Assembly (NCBI RefSeq): GCF_030466405.1
Contig: NZ_JAGGJF010000001.1
Span: forward strand, 248,001 to 312,000
Length of the DNA stretch: 64,000 nucleotides
Direction of reading: 5' to 3'
Origin: Pseudidiomarina terrestris
Lineage (GTDB): Bacteria; Pseudomonadota; Gammaproteobacteria; Enterobacterales; Alteromonadaceae
Part shown: positions 47,947 to 57,233 of the stretch, piece after piece
Position numbering within the stretch: position 1 is the stretch's first letter
Layout of the letters: every line of letters begins with the position of its first letter
Program-made: the position numbers and the translations under genes
The notes under the pieces: model-generated
The model's database searches: none
Told to the model about the DNA's origin: nothing
The model's input: the letters and a program-made list of their open reading frames with translations, nothing else

Positions 47947-48747
47947 TTACTTCATGCTTGTTGGAAGATGAGGACGAGCTTTGGTCAGCAAGTGCTGAAC
48001 TACCTTCGGGTTGCCAGCAACCAGGTGCCCACTTTGCATAAAACCATGACCGCCAGCAAAGTCGGTTACCAACCCGCCAGCTTCACGCACAATCAGGCCA
48101 CCCGCGGCGATATCCCACGGCTCCAGGCTAAATTCCCAGAACCCGTCAAACCGACCGGCGGCAACGTAAGCCAGGTCGAGCGCTGCTGCGCCAGCACGGC
48201 GCATGTCTGAGGTGTGCTCGAATAAAGCACCAAATACCGCCTGATAATGCGTTTGCAGGTCTTTGCGTTTGAACGGGAAACCGGTCGCCAGTAAAGCGCC
48301 ATTAAGATCACGCTGGCTCTTCACCCGCAGGCGTTTGCCGTTCAGTTGTGCACCGGAACCTTTGGTCGCTGTGAAGAGCTCTTCACGCAACGGGTCATAG
48401 ACGACCGCAGCTTGCACTGAGCCTTTATGCAGGTAAGCGATAGATATTGCGAAATGAGGAATGCCGCGCAGGTAATTGGTGGTGCCATCAAGCGGGTCAA
48501 TGATCCACTGATGTTCGGGTGTGCTGCCCTCGATCACGCCACTTTCTTCCGCCAGAAAGCTGTGATCCGGGAAGGTCTTTTTAATCGTGTTAATGATCGC
48601 CTGTTCGGCTGCCTGATCGATTTCGCTGACGAAATCATTTTGGCTTTTCGCCTGAACATTGAAGTCGGCTTCGACACCGAAATTCTTAGTTAAGATTTTG
48701 CCCGCCGCACGCGCAGCGCGCACCGCGATGTTTAACATGGGATGCAT
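47947..48747 (-). CDS. suhB: Inositol-1-monophosphatase SuhB
   Basis: 266 residues from the ATG at 48747; longer frames run through the promoter at 48791-48819 and are wrong. The metal and substrate motifs are EE at 67-68, DPLDGTTN at 84-91 and WDIAAGGLIV in the C-terminal half. SuhB also works in rRNA antitermination in E. coli. Length matches E. coli (267). Confidence 0.96.
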   Translation of the reverse strand: MHPMLNIAVRAARAAGKILTKNFGVEADFNVQAKSQNDFVSEIDQAAEQAIINTIKKTFPDHSFLAEESGVIEGSTPEHQWIIDPLDGTTNYLRGIPHFAISIAYLHKGSVQAAVVYDPLREELFTATKGSGAQLNGKRLRVKSQRDLNGALLATGFPFKRKDLQTHYQAVFGALFEHTSDMRRAGAAALDLAYVAAGRFDGFWEFSLEPWDIAAGGLIVREAGGLVTDFAGGHGFMQSGHLVAGNPKVVQHLLTKARPHLPTSMK

Positions 48748-48790
48748 ACCAATATACCTGTGCTGTAAAAGAACGATTTTGTGGCCGCGG

Positions 48791-48819
48791 ATTATAGTGG
48801 TTTCTGTACTCATCCGCAA
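48791..48819 (-). promoter_or_regulatory. Sigma70-type promoter for suhB-trmJ
   Basis: Minus-strand TTGCGG (48814-48819), a 17-base spacer and a perfect TATAAT (48791-48796). The start of transcription would be about 35 bases before the suhB ATG. Confidence 0.65.
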
Positions 48820-48948
48820 GAAATCCATGCCTGCTTCTGCACGAATCTCCGGTGATATATCGCACAAGCCTCTTGTCTTTTTTATCGGCAGGTGTTATTA
48901 AAGTGTTGCGCTATGCCTAAAATAACAACTATAAGCTAGGAGGATCCA

Positions 48949-49119
48949 ATGGATCATTCACAAGAGCTAAACGGTGTTGAAGCAAAACAAACCAAGTCAC
49001 GTCGCAGTAAACGTAAGTGGCGGGAAATCGAAGCGCTAAAAGAAAAATACCGACTTCGCGACGAACTCAAAGACATGGACCACGGTCTCGATCTGGAGCT
49101 CGACGAACTCGAGTTCTGA
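48949..49119 (+). CDS. DUF3545-family small protein
   Basis: 56 residues, preceded by a strong AGGAGG site at the right distance. The core KSRRSKRKWREIEALKEK (about 16-33) is highly basic and predicted helical, followed by an acidic tail DLELDELEF. This composition matches the DUF3545 family of small proteins found in Vibrio and Alteromonadales, whose function is unknown. It is divergent from suhB and convergent with ung. Confidence 0.8.
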   Translation: MDHSQELNGVEAKQTKSRRSKRKWREIEALKEKYRLRDELKDMDHGLDLELDELEF

Positions 49120-49159
49120 TGATACCACCCCGGTTCGTGCTTTGAAGTATTGAACGACG

Positions 49160-49807
49160 CTACCAGTGAATCGGTTGCTCCAGCAGCTCGTTGGTGCGAC
49201 GGAAGTGTCCGCACGTGAGGAAGCCGCGGTGCGCTGATAATGGCGACGGATGAACTGCTGTCAGTACATGATGGCGTTGCCGGTCAATCAGCGCCCCTTT
49301 CTTCTGCGCGTGAGCGCCCCAAAGCAGAAACACAATGCCTTCACAGTGCGCATTGACCTGCTCTATTACCTTGTCGGTAAAACGTTCCCAGCCCCACTTT
49401 GCGTGCGAGCCTGCCTGCCCCTGTTCTACGGTCAGAACTGTGTTTAACAGCAACACTCCTTGTTCTGCCCAATGCGTTAGATCCCCGTGTTCTGGGATTT
49501 CATAAGCGGGGTAATCATGTTGCAAGGCTTTAAAAATATTCTTCAGCGACGGTGGTGCTGCCACTCCCTTGGGCACTGAAAAACAAAGTCCATGGGCCTG
49601 CCCTGGGCCATGGTAGGGATCCTGACCCAGAATCACCACCTTCAGCTGCGCCAGCGGGGTGAGCTTGAACGCGTTGAAAACTTGCTCCGGCGGCGGGTAA
49701 ATCACCTTACCCTGGTCACGTTCCATTTGCACACGCTGCATCACTTCCTGAAAATAGGGCTGCTGTTTCTCTTCAGCAAGTAAATCGCTCCAACTTCTGT
49801 CGCTCAT
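49160..49807 (-). CDS. ung: Uracil-DNA glycosylase
   Basis: 215 residues from the ATG at 49807, which has a ribosome site; an ATG six codons upstream does not. The catalytic loop GQDPYHG gives Asp63 and His66, and [11 protein letters not shown] is the DNA-intercalation loop with the second catalytic His. It removes uracil from DNA in base-excision repair. Confidence 0.97.
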   Translation of the reverse strand: MSDRSWSDLLAEEKQQPYFQEVMQRVQMERDQGKVIYPPPEQVFNAFKLTPLAQLKVVILGQDPYHGPGQAHGLCFSVPKGVAAPPSLKNIFKALQHDYPAYEIPEHGDLTHWAEQGVLLLNTVLTVEQGQAGSHAKWGWERFTDKVIEQVNAHCEGIVFLLWGAHAQKKGALIDRQRHHVLTAVHPSPLSAHRGFLTCGHFRRTNELLEQPIHW

Positions 49808-49918
49808 GCTCTGCCTTTTCTTCATTTGGGTTTGGGTTTCACCTTGAGGCGATTGTGCCTGATGGCTTATTTTGCGGTATGATTATGCGGTCTATAGAGT
49901 AACAATGCGAGGCTTTGC

Positions 49919-50698
49919 ATGTCAGCAAAAAATGACGTTCCGCCAATGAGTGTCTTTGTCATCACTCTTAACGAGGAAGCGCACTTAGATGAAGTGCTTG
50001 AGAGCGTGCGCGGGGTTGAAGAAATTGTCGTGATTGACTCAGGCTCTACGGATCGTACACTCGAGATTGCCGCAAAGCATGGAGCACGGGTTGTCCACAA
50101 CGACTGGCCTGGCTATCCGAAACAAAAAGAGTTTGGTATTGCCCAGTGTACGCACAACTGGATCCTGAATCTGGATGGCGACGAAGTGATGCCTGCCGGT
50201 GGCTTACAGATGATTCGTGAGCGTATCGCAGAGGGTGATATTAACGGGATCTGGATCCATCATGACGATATTTTTATGGGCGAGAGTTTGCGCAAGGCGC
50301 GTCACCACAAGTATCGCCGGGTGTACCGTAAAGACAAATGCCACATGAATACCGATGTCCTGGTGCATGAGCATATCGAAGTTGAACCGCCCCTTGCCTA
50401 CCTGCCGATTTATCTCAAGCACTATGGTTACGATACCGCACACGGCTACATGGATAAGCTCAATACCTACTCATTGCTAAAAGCCAAACAACGTGAACAA
50501 CAAGGACGGCCTTGCAGCCTGCCTCGTTTACTGCTGATCTTCCCGCTCATGTTCCTAAAGTTTTATTTAGGCCGGCAAATGATCTGGTCCGGTTGGCGCG
50601 GCTTTATCAAAGCCAACATCGATGCTTTCCACTTTTTCCTGACCGAAGCCAAACTCTACGAGATCGCCTACCGCAGCAAACAAACCCAAAAAAAATAG
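49919..50698 (+). CDS. Family 2 glycosyltransferase, WaaE/KdtX-like
   Basis: 259 residues. GT-A fold motifs: VFVITLNEEAHL at the start, VVIDSGSTDRT (about 36-46) and the metal site LNLDGDEVM (about 79-87). A C-terminal amphipathic or hydrophobic region (LLLIFPLMFLKFYL) would attach it to the inner membrane. Relatives add glucose to the LPS inner core. The sugar and acceptor here are not determined. Confidence 0.85.
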   Translation: MSAKNDVPPMSVFVITLNEEAHLDEVLESVRGVEEIVVIDSGSTDRTLEIAAKHGARVVHNDWPGYPKQKEFGIAQCTHNWILNLDGDEVMPAGGLQMIRERIAEGDINGIWIHHDDIFMGESLRKARHHKYRRVYRKDKCHMNTDVLVHEHIEVEPPLAYLPIYLKHYGYDTAHGYMDKLNTYSLLKAKQREQQGRPCSLPRLLLIFPLMFLKFYLGRQMIWSGWRGFIKANIDAFHFFLTEAKLYEIAYRSKQTQKK

Positions 50699-50720
50699 GA
50701 GGGGCAGCCCTCCTATTTTT
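50695..50720. terminator. Bidirectional terminator between convergent genes
   Basis: ATAGGAGGG and CCCTCCTAT pair perfectly around a four-base loop; T-runs follow on both strands. It overlaps the stop of the plus-strand glycosyltransferase and also serves the minus-strand S9 peptidase gene. Its centre contains the GGGC-n-GCCC core of the window's repeat family. Confidence 0.85.
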
Positions 50721-50735
50721 CACGTCCTAAAATTG

Positions 50736-50751
50736 TAAGGGCTGCCCTTTC
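50736..50751. repeat. AAGGGCTGCCCTT palindrome copy
   Basis: A single copy of the same core as at 41758-41848 and 7675-7722, four bases before the S9 peptidase stop. The next bases (CTTTGTTAGTGGGTTTC) closely resemble those after the last copy near fdx. Confidence 0.75.
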
Positions 50752-50755
50752 TTTG

Positions 50756-52774
50756 TTAGTGGGTTTCGAACCAGTGGAGGATGTAGGCGACTTTGCCGAT
50801 CAGGTTCGAGGGGCGGCTGTAGATGCCGTGCGGGGCGTCAGGGACGCGTACCATTGCGGTTTCAACACCTGCCAGTTTCAAGGCCTGATAGTACTGTTCC
50901 GACTCGGAGATTGGTGTGCGATAGTCAGCTTCGCCGGTCAGTAACATGGTAGGCGTGGTCACATTCCCCACGTAGCTAATCGGTGAGTACTTCATGTAGT
51001 GCTCCAGGTTCTCCCATGGTAGGCCCGGGAACCAGTACTTGGTGAAGTAATTGTACATATCCGCGGTTAGCACAAAGCTGTACCAGTTAATCACAGGCTT
51101 GGCGACCACCGCCGCAGCAAAACGATCCGTATGACCGACGATCCAGGCAGTTAGCACACCGCCACCACTACCACCGGTGACGTACAGACGCTCTTCGTCA
51201 ATGAAGCCTTTGGCAATCACGGCATCAACACCATCCATCAGATCATCATAATCCTGGCTTGGGTAGTTATGATGGATCTCCTGAGCGAAGGCTTCACCGT
51301 AGCTGGTGCTGCCACGCGGGTTGGTATACAAGACCACGTTACCAGCTGCTGCCATAAGCTGGACTTCAGCGGAAAAGCTCTCAGCATAGGCAGTATGGGG
51401 GCCACCATGGATTTCCAGAATTAACGGATACTTCTCTTCTGGATCGAAATCGGGTGGATACACAACCCAGCCCTGGATTTTGTAGTCACCATGTTTGGAG
51501 TCATACCAGATCTCTTCTACCCGGCCGAGCTCCTTATGCGCAAACAAATCTTCGTTTAGATGCGTCAACTGACGCGTCACTTTATTATCTTTCAGCATCA
51601 GGTCAGCTGGGCGCTGCGGATGCGCCAGTGTATAGACCAGCTGGCCATTACCCTGCACATCAAAGGCGCCGCCGCTATAGGGGCGTCCATAGCTCAAGCC
51701 ACCCATATCGTCGGTGAGCTGGCTACGCTTGCCATTCAGGTTCTGATACACCACATGACCTTCACCATGACGATCATAGGAGAAGTAGACCCCGCGGCTG
51801 TCACCGGCCCATTTCACCTCATCGACACTGTAATCCAGGTCGCTGGTGAGCAAACGAGGCTCGTCGCCACCTAAGTCCATGACATAAAGCTGAGTCAGCT
51901 GGTGGCTCATCATTTCATCGTCATAACCTAACCAGGCTAGCTTTTTGCCATCCGGGCTGACACTGGGCGAACGATCCGGACCGACCCGGTCGGTCAACTG
52001 CTTGATGCTGCCGTCTTCCAGAGCGACGCGATACAGCTCTGAGTTCGCCGGTTGGTCAAAAGCATCCTCGCGTAAATTCGCCGAGAAGATGATAGATGCG
52101 CCATCCTTCGACCACGCCAATTGTCCGCCATGGTTGTACTCGTCCGTGGTCAGTTGTCGTGGCGTACCACCACTTGCTGGCATCACATAAATTTGGGTGT
52201 AACCGTCTTTCGCGTAGCCACCGCCATCAAAACGATAGTTGTCTTTATCAATGTACTTTGGCGGTGCTGCCCATTCCGCCCCTTTTGGCGCTTTGGGCAG
52301 GCTTACCGGAGGCTTTTCCGGAGCGGGCGTAAACATGGTAAACGCCAGCCATTTCCCGTCAGGTGACCAGCTTAAGTTGCCAGGTGACCCTGTCAGCCGA
52401 GTCACCGGCGCTTGATCGCGGGTGTCTGTCCAGTACAAGTGGATCTGGTTGCTGCCACTACGATTCGACACAAAAGCCAGTTTGCTGCCGTCCGGCGACC
52501 AGGTTTGCGAATGATCATTTGCGTCACCACCAATTAAGGGACGCATCTCACCTTTATGGTCAACGCGCCACAACGTACCGTATTTACGGTCGGACATAAT
52601 ATCCATGTAGTTGCGCACAAAGACGGTGTAATCACCCTTTGGATGAATCGTGGGTGAGCTGGCGTACTCCAGCTGAAATACGTCTTCAGCGGTAAAATGA
52701 CTGCTGTTTTCGGCAGCGTTCGCGATGGCGGGAAACGCCAAAGTCGCAAGCGTTAACGCGAGCACTTTTTTCAT
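50756..52774 (-). CDS. S9-family prolyl oligopeptidase-type peptidase
   Basis: 672 residues with a signal peptide (cut near ANA, about residue 20). WD40-like beta-propeller blades (about 50-400, with repeats such as WSPDGSKLAFVSN and WSPDGKWLAF) precede the alpha/beta-hydrolase domain. The catalytic triad is Ser536 (GGSGGG), Asp617 (GEADYRTP) and His649 (DAPHG). It is probably a periplasmic or secreted acylaminoacyl- or dipeptidyl-peptidase acting on short peptides. It lies alone, with a terminator shared with the convergent glycosyltransferase. Confidence 0.92.
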   Translation of the reverse strand: MKKVLALTLATLAFPAIANAAENSSHFTAEDVFQLEYASSPTIHPKGDYTVFVRNYMDIMSDRKYGTLWRVDHKGEMRPLIGGDANDHSQTWSPDGSKLAFVSNRSGSNQIHLYWTDTRDQAPVTRLTGSPGNLSWSPDGKWLAFTMFTPAPEKPPVSLPKAPKGAEWAAPPKYIDKDNYRFDGGGYAKDGYTQIYVMPASGGTPRQLTTDEYNHGGQLAWSKDGASIIFSANLREDAFDQPANSELYRVALEDGSIKQLTDRVGPDRSPSVSPDGKKLAWLGYDDEMMSHQLTQLYVMDLGGDEPRLLTSDLDYSVDEVKWAGDSRGVYFSYDRHGEGHVVYQNLNGKRSQLTDDMGGLSYGRPYSGGAFDVQGNGQLVYTLAHPQRPADLMLKDNKVTRQLTHLNEDLFAHKELGRVEEIWYDSKHGDYKIQGWVVYPPDFDPEEKYPLILEIHGGPHTAYAESFSAEVQLMAAAGNVVLYTNPRGSTSYGEAFAQEIHHNYPSQDYDDLMDGVDAVIAKGFIDEERLYVTGGSGGGVLTAWIVGHTDRFAAAVVAKPVINWYSFVLTADMYNYFTKYWFPGLPWENLEHYMKYSPISYVGNVTTPTMLLTGEADYRTPISESEQYYQALKLAGVETAMVRVPDAPHGIYSRPSNLIGKVAYILHWFETH

Positions 52775-52934
52775 TATGAACTCCTTTTACGGAAGGATAC
52801 TTAAGGGCGAGATACGGCAACCATCACCCTGATGATGTTGTCATCTCACTTTAGTCTAAATTTTTTATTTTTACGTCTACTACAAGTACGAAGAATTAGG
52901 CACTTACGCAAGTGAAGTGGGATGAAAGGCACAA

Positions 52935-52958
52935 AAAAACCCGCCGAAGCGGGTTTTT
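52935..52958 (-). terminator. Rho-independent terminator after the DUF1302 gene
   Basis: AAAAACCCGC and GCGGGTTTTT form a perfect ten-base stem around CGAA, 17 bases after the stop, with U-rich flanks. Confidence 0.88.
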
Positions 52959-52975
52959 GGTATCAGCAACAAGAC

Positions 52976-54820
52976 TTAGAAGCTGTAGCTAAAGCTTACT
53001 GATGCGAAGTCACGATCACTGGCTGGCTCATAATCGCCACCCGTGTTGATGTTGTAACCCACGCCAATTTTGTACGACGACAGGTAGCTTGCATCGACAC
53101 TTAAGCCAATGGTCTTACGACCTTCAATAAAGTTACTGTTCGGCGAGTAACCTTTTACATCGTGTCCAAAGGCCAGCGTCGGCGTTAAGTTCCAACCGGC
53201 TACAACGTTGTTGTACTCCGCAACAAAGCGGGTGCGATAGCCCCATGAAGATGCAGTAACAAAGCCTTCACAGTTAATATCAGCAGCTGGCGACGGGTTG
53301 CCCAACATCTGTTGGTCAGCCTGAGTCAGACACTTACCGTAAACTGGGTTACGACCGTAACGCTGTTCATCAAGGCTTGGCAGCGAATGAACTTTGTTCA
53401 TCGCAACTTCACCGATAAAGGTCAGACGGCTTGCGCCCAAAACGTTATCAAGGAAACGAATACCAGTCAGCTGGAACTGACTTACATCCAGCTCATCGTA
53501 ACCAGGCTGAAGTTCACCTAAGTTAGTAATCGCACCTGTCTCATCACGACGAATGCGGTTTGAGAATGTGCTCGGCACCCCAGCCCGCAAACCGGCAGTT
53601 AAGATTTCAGTGGTGTTGATTTGTACCGCCAGATCTGGACGGAAACTGTATTCACCACCGACCGACCATAGACCAAAGTTCGTACTGAAGCTGGCACCCA
53701 TGATTTCTTGATCTTCAGGGTACTGCAACACATAGTTTGGACCTGCAATGGGCAAACCATCAGGGTGGCTTAGTCCTGGGCTTGGCTGCTCAACCCAGTT
53801 ATAGGCTGAAATAATTGGCGTCTGGTTGTGAATGTTCATGTAGTACACACCAAACTCAACATCGAGGTCCATGTTGTAATGGCGCAGGGCAAAACCATAC
53901 TGGCCACCATCATCAGGCTCGATATTAGGTGAACGGTCGAGGTAAGTACCAAATTCCACAGACTCACGGTCGCTCAAGCTGCTCGACGGCTGACCGGGTA
54001 CCAAAGTAGGGTTCAGCGTGACCTTATTACAGCCCGGTCCGCCAAGAATATCGACGGTCGAGAAGAAAGTACCACAACCATCAAGCTTGGTGTTGTCCCA
54101 CTCGTACTGATAGAACATGTCTAAGCTGGTTTCGTCAGTTAAACCTAAATTCAGGTTTACCATGCCTACTGGTAACAAAGCTTCTTTGATTTCAACACCA
54201 GGACGACGTACAGCGTTTACATCGATAGGGTTGATGGAGTTCACACCGTTAAAAATAAAGGTGCTTTCACCCCAACTTAATACCTGCCGACCCACCCGCA
54301 GGTTAGCTGGCATATCACCCAAATCAAAATAGGCGTAGACAAAAGCATCAAGTAACTCAAAGCCTGAACCTGTCGAATAGTCATCCAGACCATCGTTGTT
54401 CAGGGTTACGTCGGGAAAGTAATTGGTGGCTGTGTGACCATGGGGAACTTCATTGTTCTTGATGACATCATCATACCAATACTTGAAACGGACAAAGGCA
54501 CCGTAATCGCCGCCGTCAATACTGAGGTCATGCACACCTTTGACAACCGAGGAAACAAGATCGCCCTGGTCGTAGTTCAGGTTACCGTCATCAGCAACAC
54601 CTGACTGGCCCATGCCACCATCCATATTGCCGGGATGGATCAGGCGCATATCACGGTCTTCCATACGCCATGCAGCGCCGTATGAAATAATCGAATCGAA
54701 CTTCACGCGGAAGTCACCCACTTCAAATTCTGCAGCGTGGGCCCCTGCACTTCCTGCGAATGCCAGCGCTATGGCTGTAGCGAGAGGTAATTTTTTTAGC
54801 ATAGTTGTTCTTCTTTTCAT
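52976..54820 (-). CDS. DUF1302-family exported outer-membrane-type protein
   Basis: 614 residues from the ATG at 54820, which has AGGTGG at the right spacing; a GTG three codons upstream is covered by that site. A signal peptide (cut near AHA) precedes FRVKFDSIISYGAAWRMEDRDMRL, typical of DUF1302. The family has alternating hydrophobic strands and the protein ends SVSFSYSF with a terminal Phe, as in outer-membrane barrels. DUF1302 genes often pair with DUF1329, which is absent here. Function is unknown, with links to lipid-like compound handling in other bacteria. Confidence 0.85.
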   Translation of the reverse strand: MKRRTTMLKKLPLATAIALAFAGSAGAHAAEFEVGDFRVKFDSIISYGAAWRMEDRDMRLIHPGNMDGGMGQSGVADDGNLNYDQGDLVSSVVKGVHDLSIDGGDYGAFVRFKYWYDDVIKNNEVPHGHTATNYFPDVTLNNDGLDDYSTGSGFELLDAFVYAYFDLGDMPANLRVGRQVLSWGESTFIFNGVNSINPIDVNAVRRPGVEIKEALLPVGMVNLNLGLTDETSLDMFYQYEWDNTKLDGCGTFFSTVDILGGPGCNKVTLNPTLVPGQPSSSLSDRESVEFGTYLDRSPNIEPDDGGQYGFALRHYNMDLDVEFGVYYMNIHNQTPIISAYNWVEQPSPGLSHPDGLPIAGPNYVLQYPEDQEIMGASFSTNFGLWSVGGEYSFRPDLAVQINTTEILTAGLRAGVPSTFSNRIRRDETGAITNLGELQPGYDELDVSQFQLTGIRFLDNVLGASRLTFIGEVAMNKVHSLPSLDEQRYGRNPVYGKCLTQADQQMLGNPSPAADINCEGFVTASSWGYRTRFVAEYNNVVAGWNLTPTLAFGHDVKGYSPNSNFIEGRKTIGLSVDASYLSSYKIGVGYNINTGGDYEPASDRDFASVSFSYSF

Positions 54821-54910
54821 GTTAGCCACCTAATCCCATTAGGATGTTATTAGCCCAATCATGTCCGATGAGTTGCAAATATGCAAGTGGTGTATTGAGA
54901 AAAATCGAAC

Positions 54911-55876
54911 CTAGCGCGGCCGACGTGAATGATACCCAACTTGCGATGCATTGCGTAATACATTGGCCTCTTCCAGGCTTATGGAGCCGTCGTCATTGAG
55001 CTGTTTTATAAGCTTCATCGTGCAGTTTGCAGCTGTGTTACAGCGGGCGAACTCATCGCTTATAGTACAACCATCAGCGAATGCATAATTTGTCACCCCT
55101 GAGTCGTTCCAATCAAATACAACTGTTGAGCGGGTGTCAGAAGCAGGGCAGCTATCGGCATCATCAGCAATACCGTCCGCGTCAGCATCATCACCGCCGT
55201 AAGATACCCTCGTCGCATAACCTTGAACCATGCCCATGTCGCCGGCACCGGTAATGTTATCGATGGTGTTGTCGTAATAAAGGAAGGTGTAGTTGTAACT
55301 CCCCTCAGCTAACACGGGATAACCCGATGTATCTGTAAATAAGGAACTAACGCCGGCTGTTACCTCTGCTAACCCACCAAGGTTACGATTAAAAATACTT
55401 TGTCCCAAGGTGATCTCACGGCGAATGAACTGCTCATCGGAAGCTGAAATAATAGCCCATAGAGCGCTGCCTGAGGGCTCATCGCTGCCTTGCGCGTCAC
55501 TACTAAAGAGAAACCACGAGAGCGCATCAACGGAAGCAGCAACTGGGAGATTATCGACATCGACGGTGCGATCATAAAGTACATCGCCAGCCGGCCCTGT
55601 TATTTCCATACGTAATGCCAGCGTCGCATTTAAGTAGTCTGTACCTAAACTGAAGAATCCAGCCGGCACAGCCTGCTCCGGATCTTGTACCACTGTCGCA
55701 GTAAAGGTTAATGGCTGGCTCAAAGGCCCTTGGTGATCCACTAAAGCAGGTAGGCTTGAGAACAGCAGCTCACCCTTAATTTGAATCGTTTCCTCAGCGG
55801 CAAGCGCCATAGGAGCGGCTGTAACTGACCCCATCAAAACGCTGCCAAGCAGAGCCCGGCGGATAGTTGTGCGCAT
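54911..55876 (-). CDS. Paralogue 1 of a tandem secreted family (divergent C-terminal module)
   Basis: 321 residues from the ATG at 55876, which has AAGGGG nine bases upstream; the open frame reaches 55966. The signal peptide ends near ALAA. The mature start ETIQIKGEL matches the [V/I]xIEG start of the other four copies, as does FTDTSGYPVLAEG. A thrombospondin-3-like calcium motif DADADGIADDADSC is followed by DSGVTN and GCTISD. Unlike the others it lacks the SPWGWFQPVYSG segment, and the final helix reads DDGSISLEEANVLRNA. The end is Arg-rich (HSRRPR). It is the most divergent copy and may have lost or never gained the aromatic segment. Confidence 0.8.
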   Translation of the reverse strand: MRTTIRRALLGSVLMGSVTAAPMALAAEETIQIKGELLFSSLPALVDHQGPLSQPLTFTATVVQDPEQAVPAGFFSLGTDYLNATLALRMEITGPAGDVLYDRTVDVDNLPVAASVDALSWFLFSSDAQGSDEPSGSALWAIISASDEQFIRREITLGQSIFNRNLGGLAEVTAGVSSLFTDTSGYPVLAEGSYNYTFLYYDNTIDNITGAGDMGMVQGYATRVSYGGDDADADGIADDADSCPASDTRSTVVFDWNDSGVTNYAFADGCTISDEFARCNTAANCTMKLIKQLNDDGSISLEEANVLRNASQVGYHSRRPR

Positions 55877-55990
55877 ACTGTTCCCCTTACTTATTTTTTG
55901 TTTTTTTGGAACGAGCTTCAGTGGCCCGCATGTCATCAACTTAATTGAAAACGGTTCGCTGCACAATATTCGAGCGGGTGTTAAGCAATA

Positions 55991-56025
55991 AAAAAGGCAA
56001 TCTCCACCAGGAAGACTGCCCTTTT
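55991..56025 (-). terminator. Terminator after paralogue 2
   Basis: An imperfect hairpin with GGCA/TGCC core and AAAA/TTTT base, followed on the minus strand by a T-run. It lies 47 bases after the paralogue 2 stop. Confidence 0.6.
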
Positions 56026-56071
56026 ATGACTTTCCAGTCATTTTACTGAAAAGTTTCGCCTATCGGCTTTC

Positions 56072-57112
56072 TTAGTTATAAGAAGTATTTAACGCATTAC
56101 GCAACATACGACCTTCGGTATAATCAATCACACCATCGTCTTGCAGACCATACACAACCTGTTTTTCACAGTAGCTAGGTCCGCTATACACTGGCTGGAA
56201 CCAGCCCCAAGGTGATGATGGCTCTTCAGCTGCTTCAGCTTCACACTTCGCATAACGATCCATGATCGAGCAACCGTTCTCATCAACCCGGTTTGTCACC
56301 CCGGAATCCACCTCACCGAACAGCACGTTTTCATTAAGGATCGACGCCGGGCAGCTATCTACCAAATCCGGAACCCCGTCACCATCTGAGTCGAGATCGC
56401 CGTAACTTATAGCGAGTGCAATACCGCTCGCAAAACCACCAGTGCTCGCTACTTCCCGCTCTAGCATTGGCTCGTCATTGTCAAAATTATATTGAAACGG
56501 CTGGAATGTCTCGCCAGTTGCAAGTACCGGATAGTTGGTTGTATCTGCAAAAAGTGAACCCATTCCCGGAAAGATTAGCATGGGGACTGGCCCATTTTCA
56601 CCTTGTGGCTCCTCTGGCCCACTGCTAAATGGGGTGTTACCTAAAGCGATCTCATGGCGTTGAAATCCCGCCTCTGAACTCAGCATAGCTCCCCAAAAAG
56701 CCCCCTCCATCATTTGTTCTAATTCCTCACCAGAATTAAAGGTAAATGCAGCAATATTCTCGCCGAATTCTTCACCGGAAGCGCCTTCAATATTCAAGCT
56801 CTGCTCAAAAATAAGATTATTATCCGGACCAAATATTTGCATGGCTATCTCGAAGGTCGAGGACCAATAAAATTTAGCATTTGGCTCATCGAACATCAGT
56901 TGAGCGGTAGCTGGGTTCTCACCCACACTCGCAACAAAACGCAGCGGGAAAAATTCCTGGTATGGCTGCAGTTCTGCGATATTGCTTTCAAAAATATCCC
57001 CTTCAATCACCACGGTCTGTTGCCCGGGTGCTTGTGCGTGTAGCGGCTGACTGAAAAGAGAAGTAACGGCTATAACACCGCTGACGAGAAGGAATGAGCA
57101 AATTGAGCGCAT
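56072..57112 (-). CDS. Paralogue 2 of the tandem secreted family
   Basis: 346 residues from the ATG at 57112, preceded by AAGGTG; the open frame extends to 57202 without a ribosome site. The signal peptide ends LHAQ. The mature protein starts QTVVIEGDIF, then a beta-rich region with TTNYPVLATGETFQ. The C-terminal module has DSDGDGVPDLVDSC, VDSGVTN, NGCSIMDRYAKC, SSPWGWFQPVYSGPSYC and DDGVIDYTEGRMLRNAL. The last part resembles the second half of an EF-hand or dockerin loop. It is the longest copy. Confidence 0.85.
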   Translation of the reverse strand: MRSICSFLLVSGVIAVTSLFSQPLHAQAPGQQTVVIEGDIFESNIAELQPYQEFFPLRFVASVGENPATAQLMFDEPNAKFYWSSTFEIAMQIFGPDNNLIFEQSLNIEGASGEEFGENIAAFTFNSGEELEQMMEGAFWGAMLSSEAGFQRHEIALGNTPFSSGPEEPQGENGPVPMLIFPGMGSLFADTTNYPVLATGETFQPFQYNFDNDEPMLEREVASTGGFASGIALAISYGDLDSDGDGVPDLVDSCPASILNENVLFGEVDSGVTNRVDENGCSIMDRYAKCEAEAAEEPSSPWGWFQPVYSGPSYCEKQVVYGLQDDGVIDYTEGRMLRNALNTSYN

Positions 57113-57233
57113 AGTATCACCTTGTAAAGTCTTATTATTTGCGAATAGAAAGATACGATTGCTAAAAGTAGACCTTGTGCATTTTTTATACAACCGTATC
57201 ATTGCCGTGATCTAATGTTTTATTTATGTTAAA

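Noticed and set aside
47947-48867. 306-codon version of suhB
   Set aside because: A strong promoter at 48791-48819 lies inside the extra 5' part, and the 266-codon form matches the family length.
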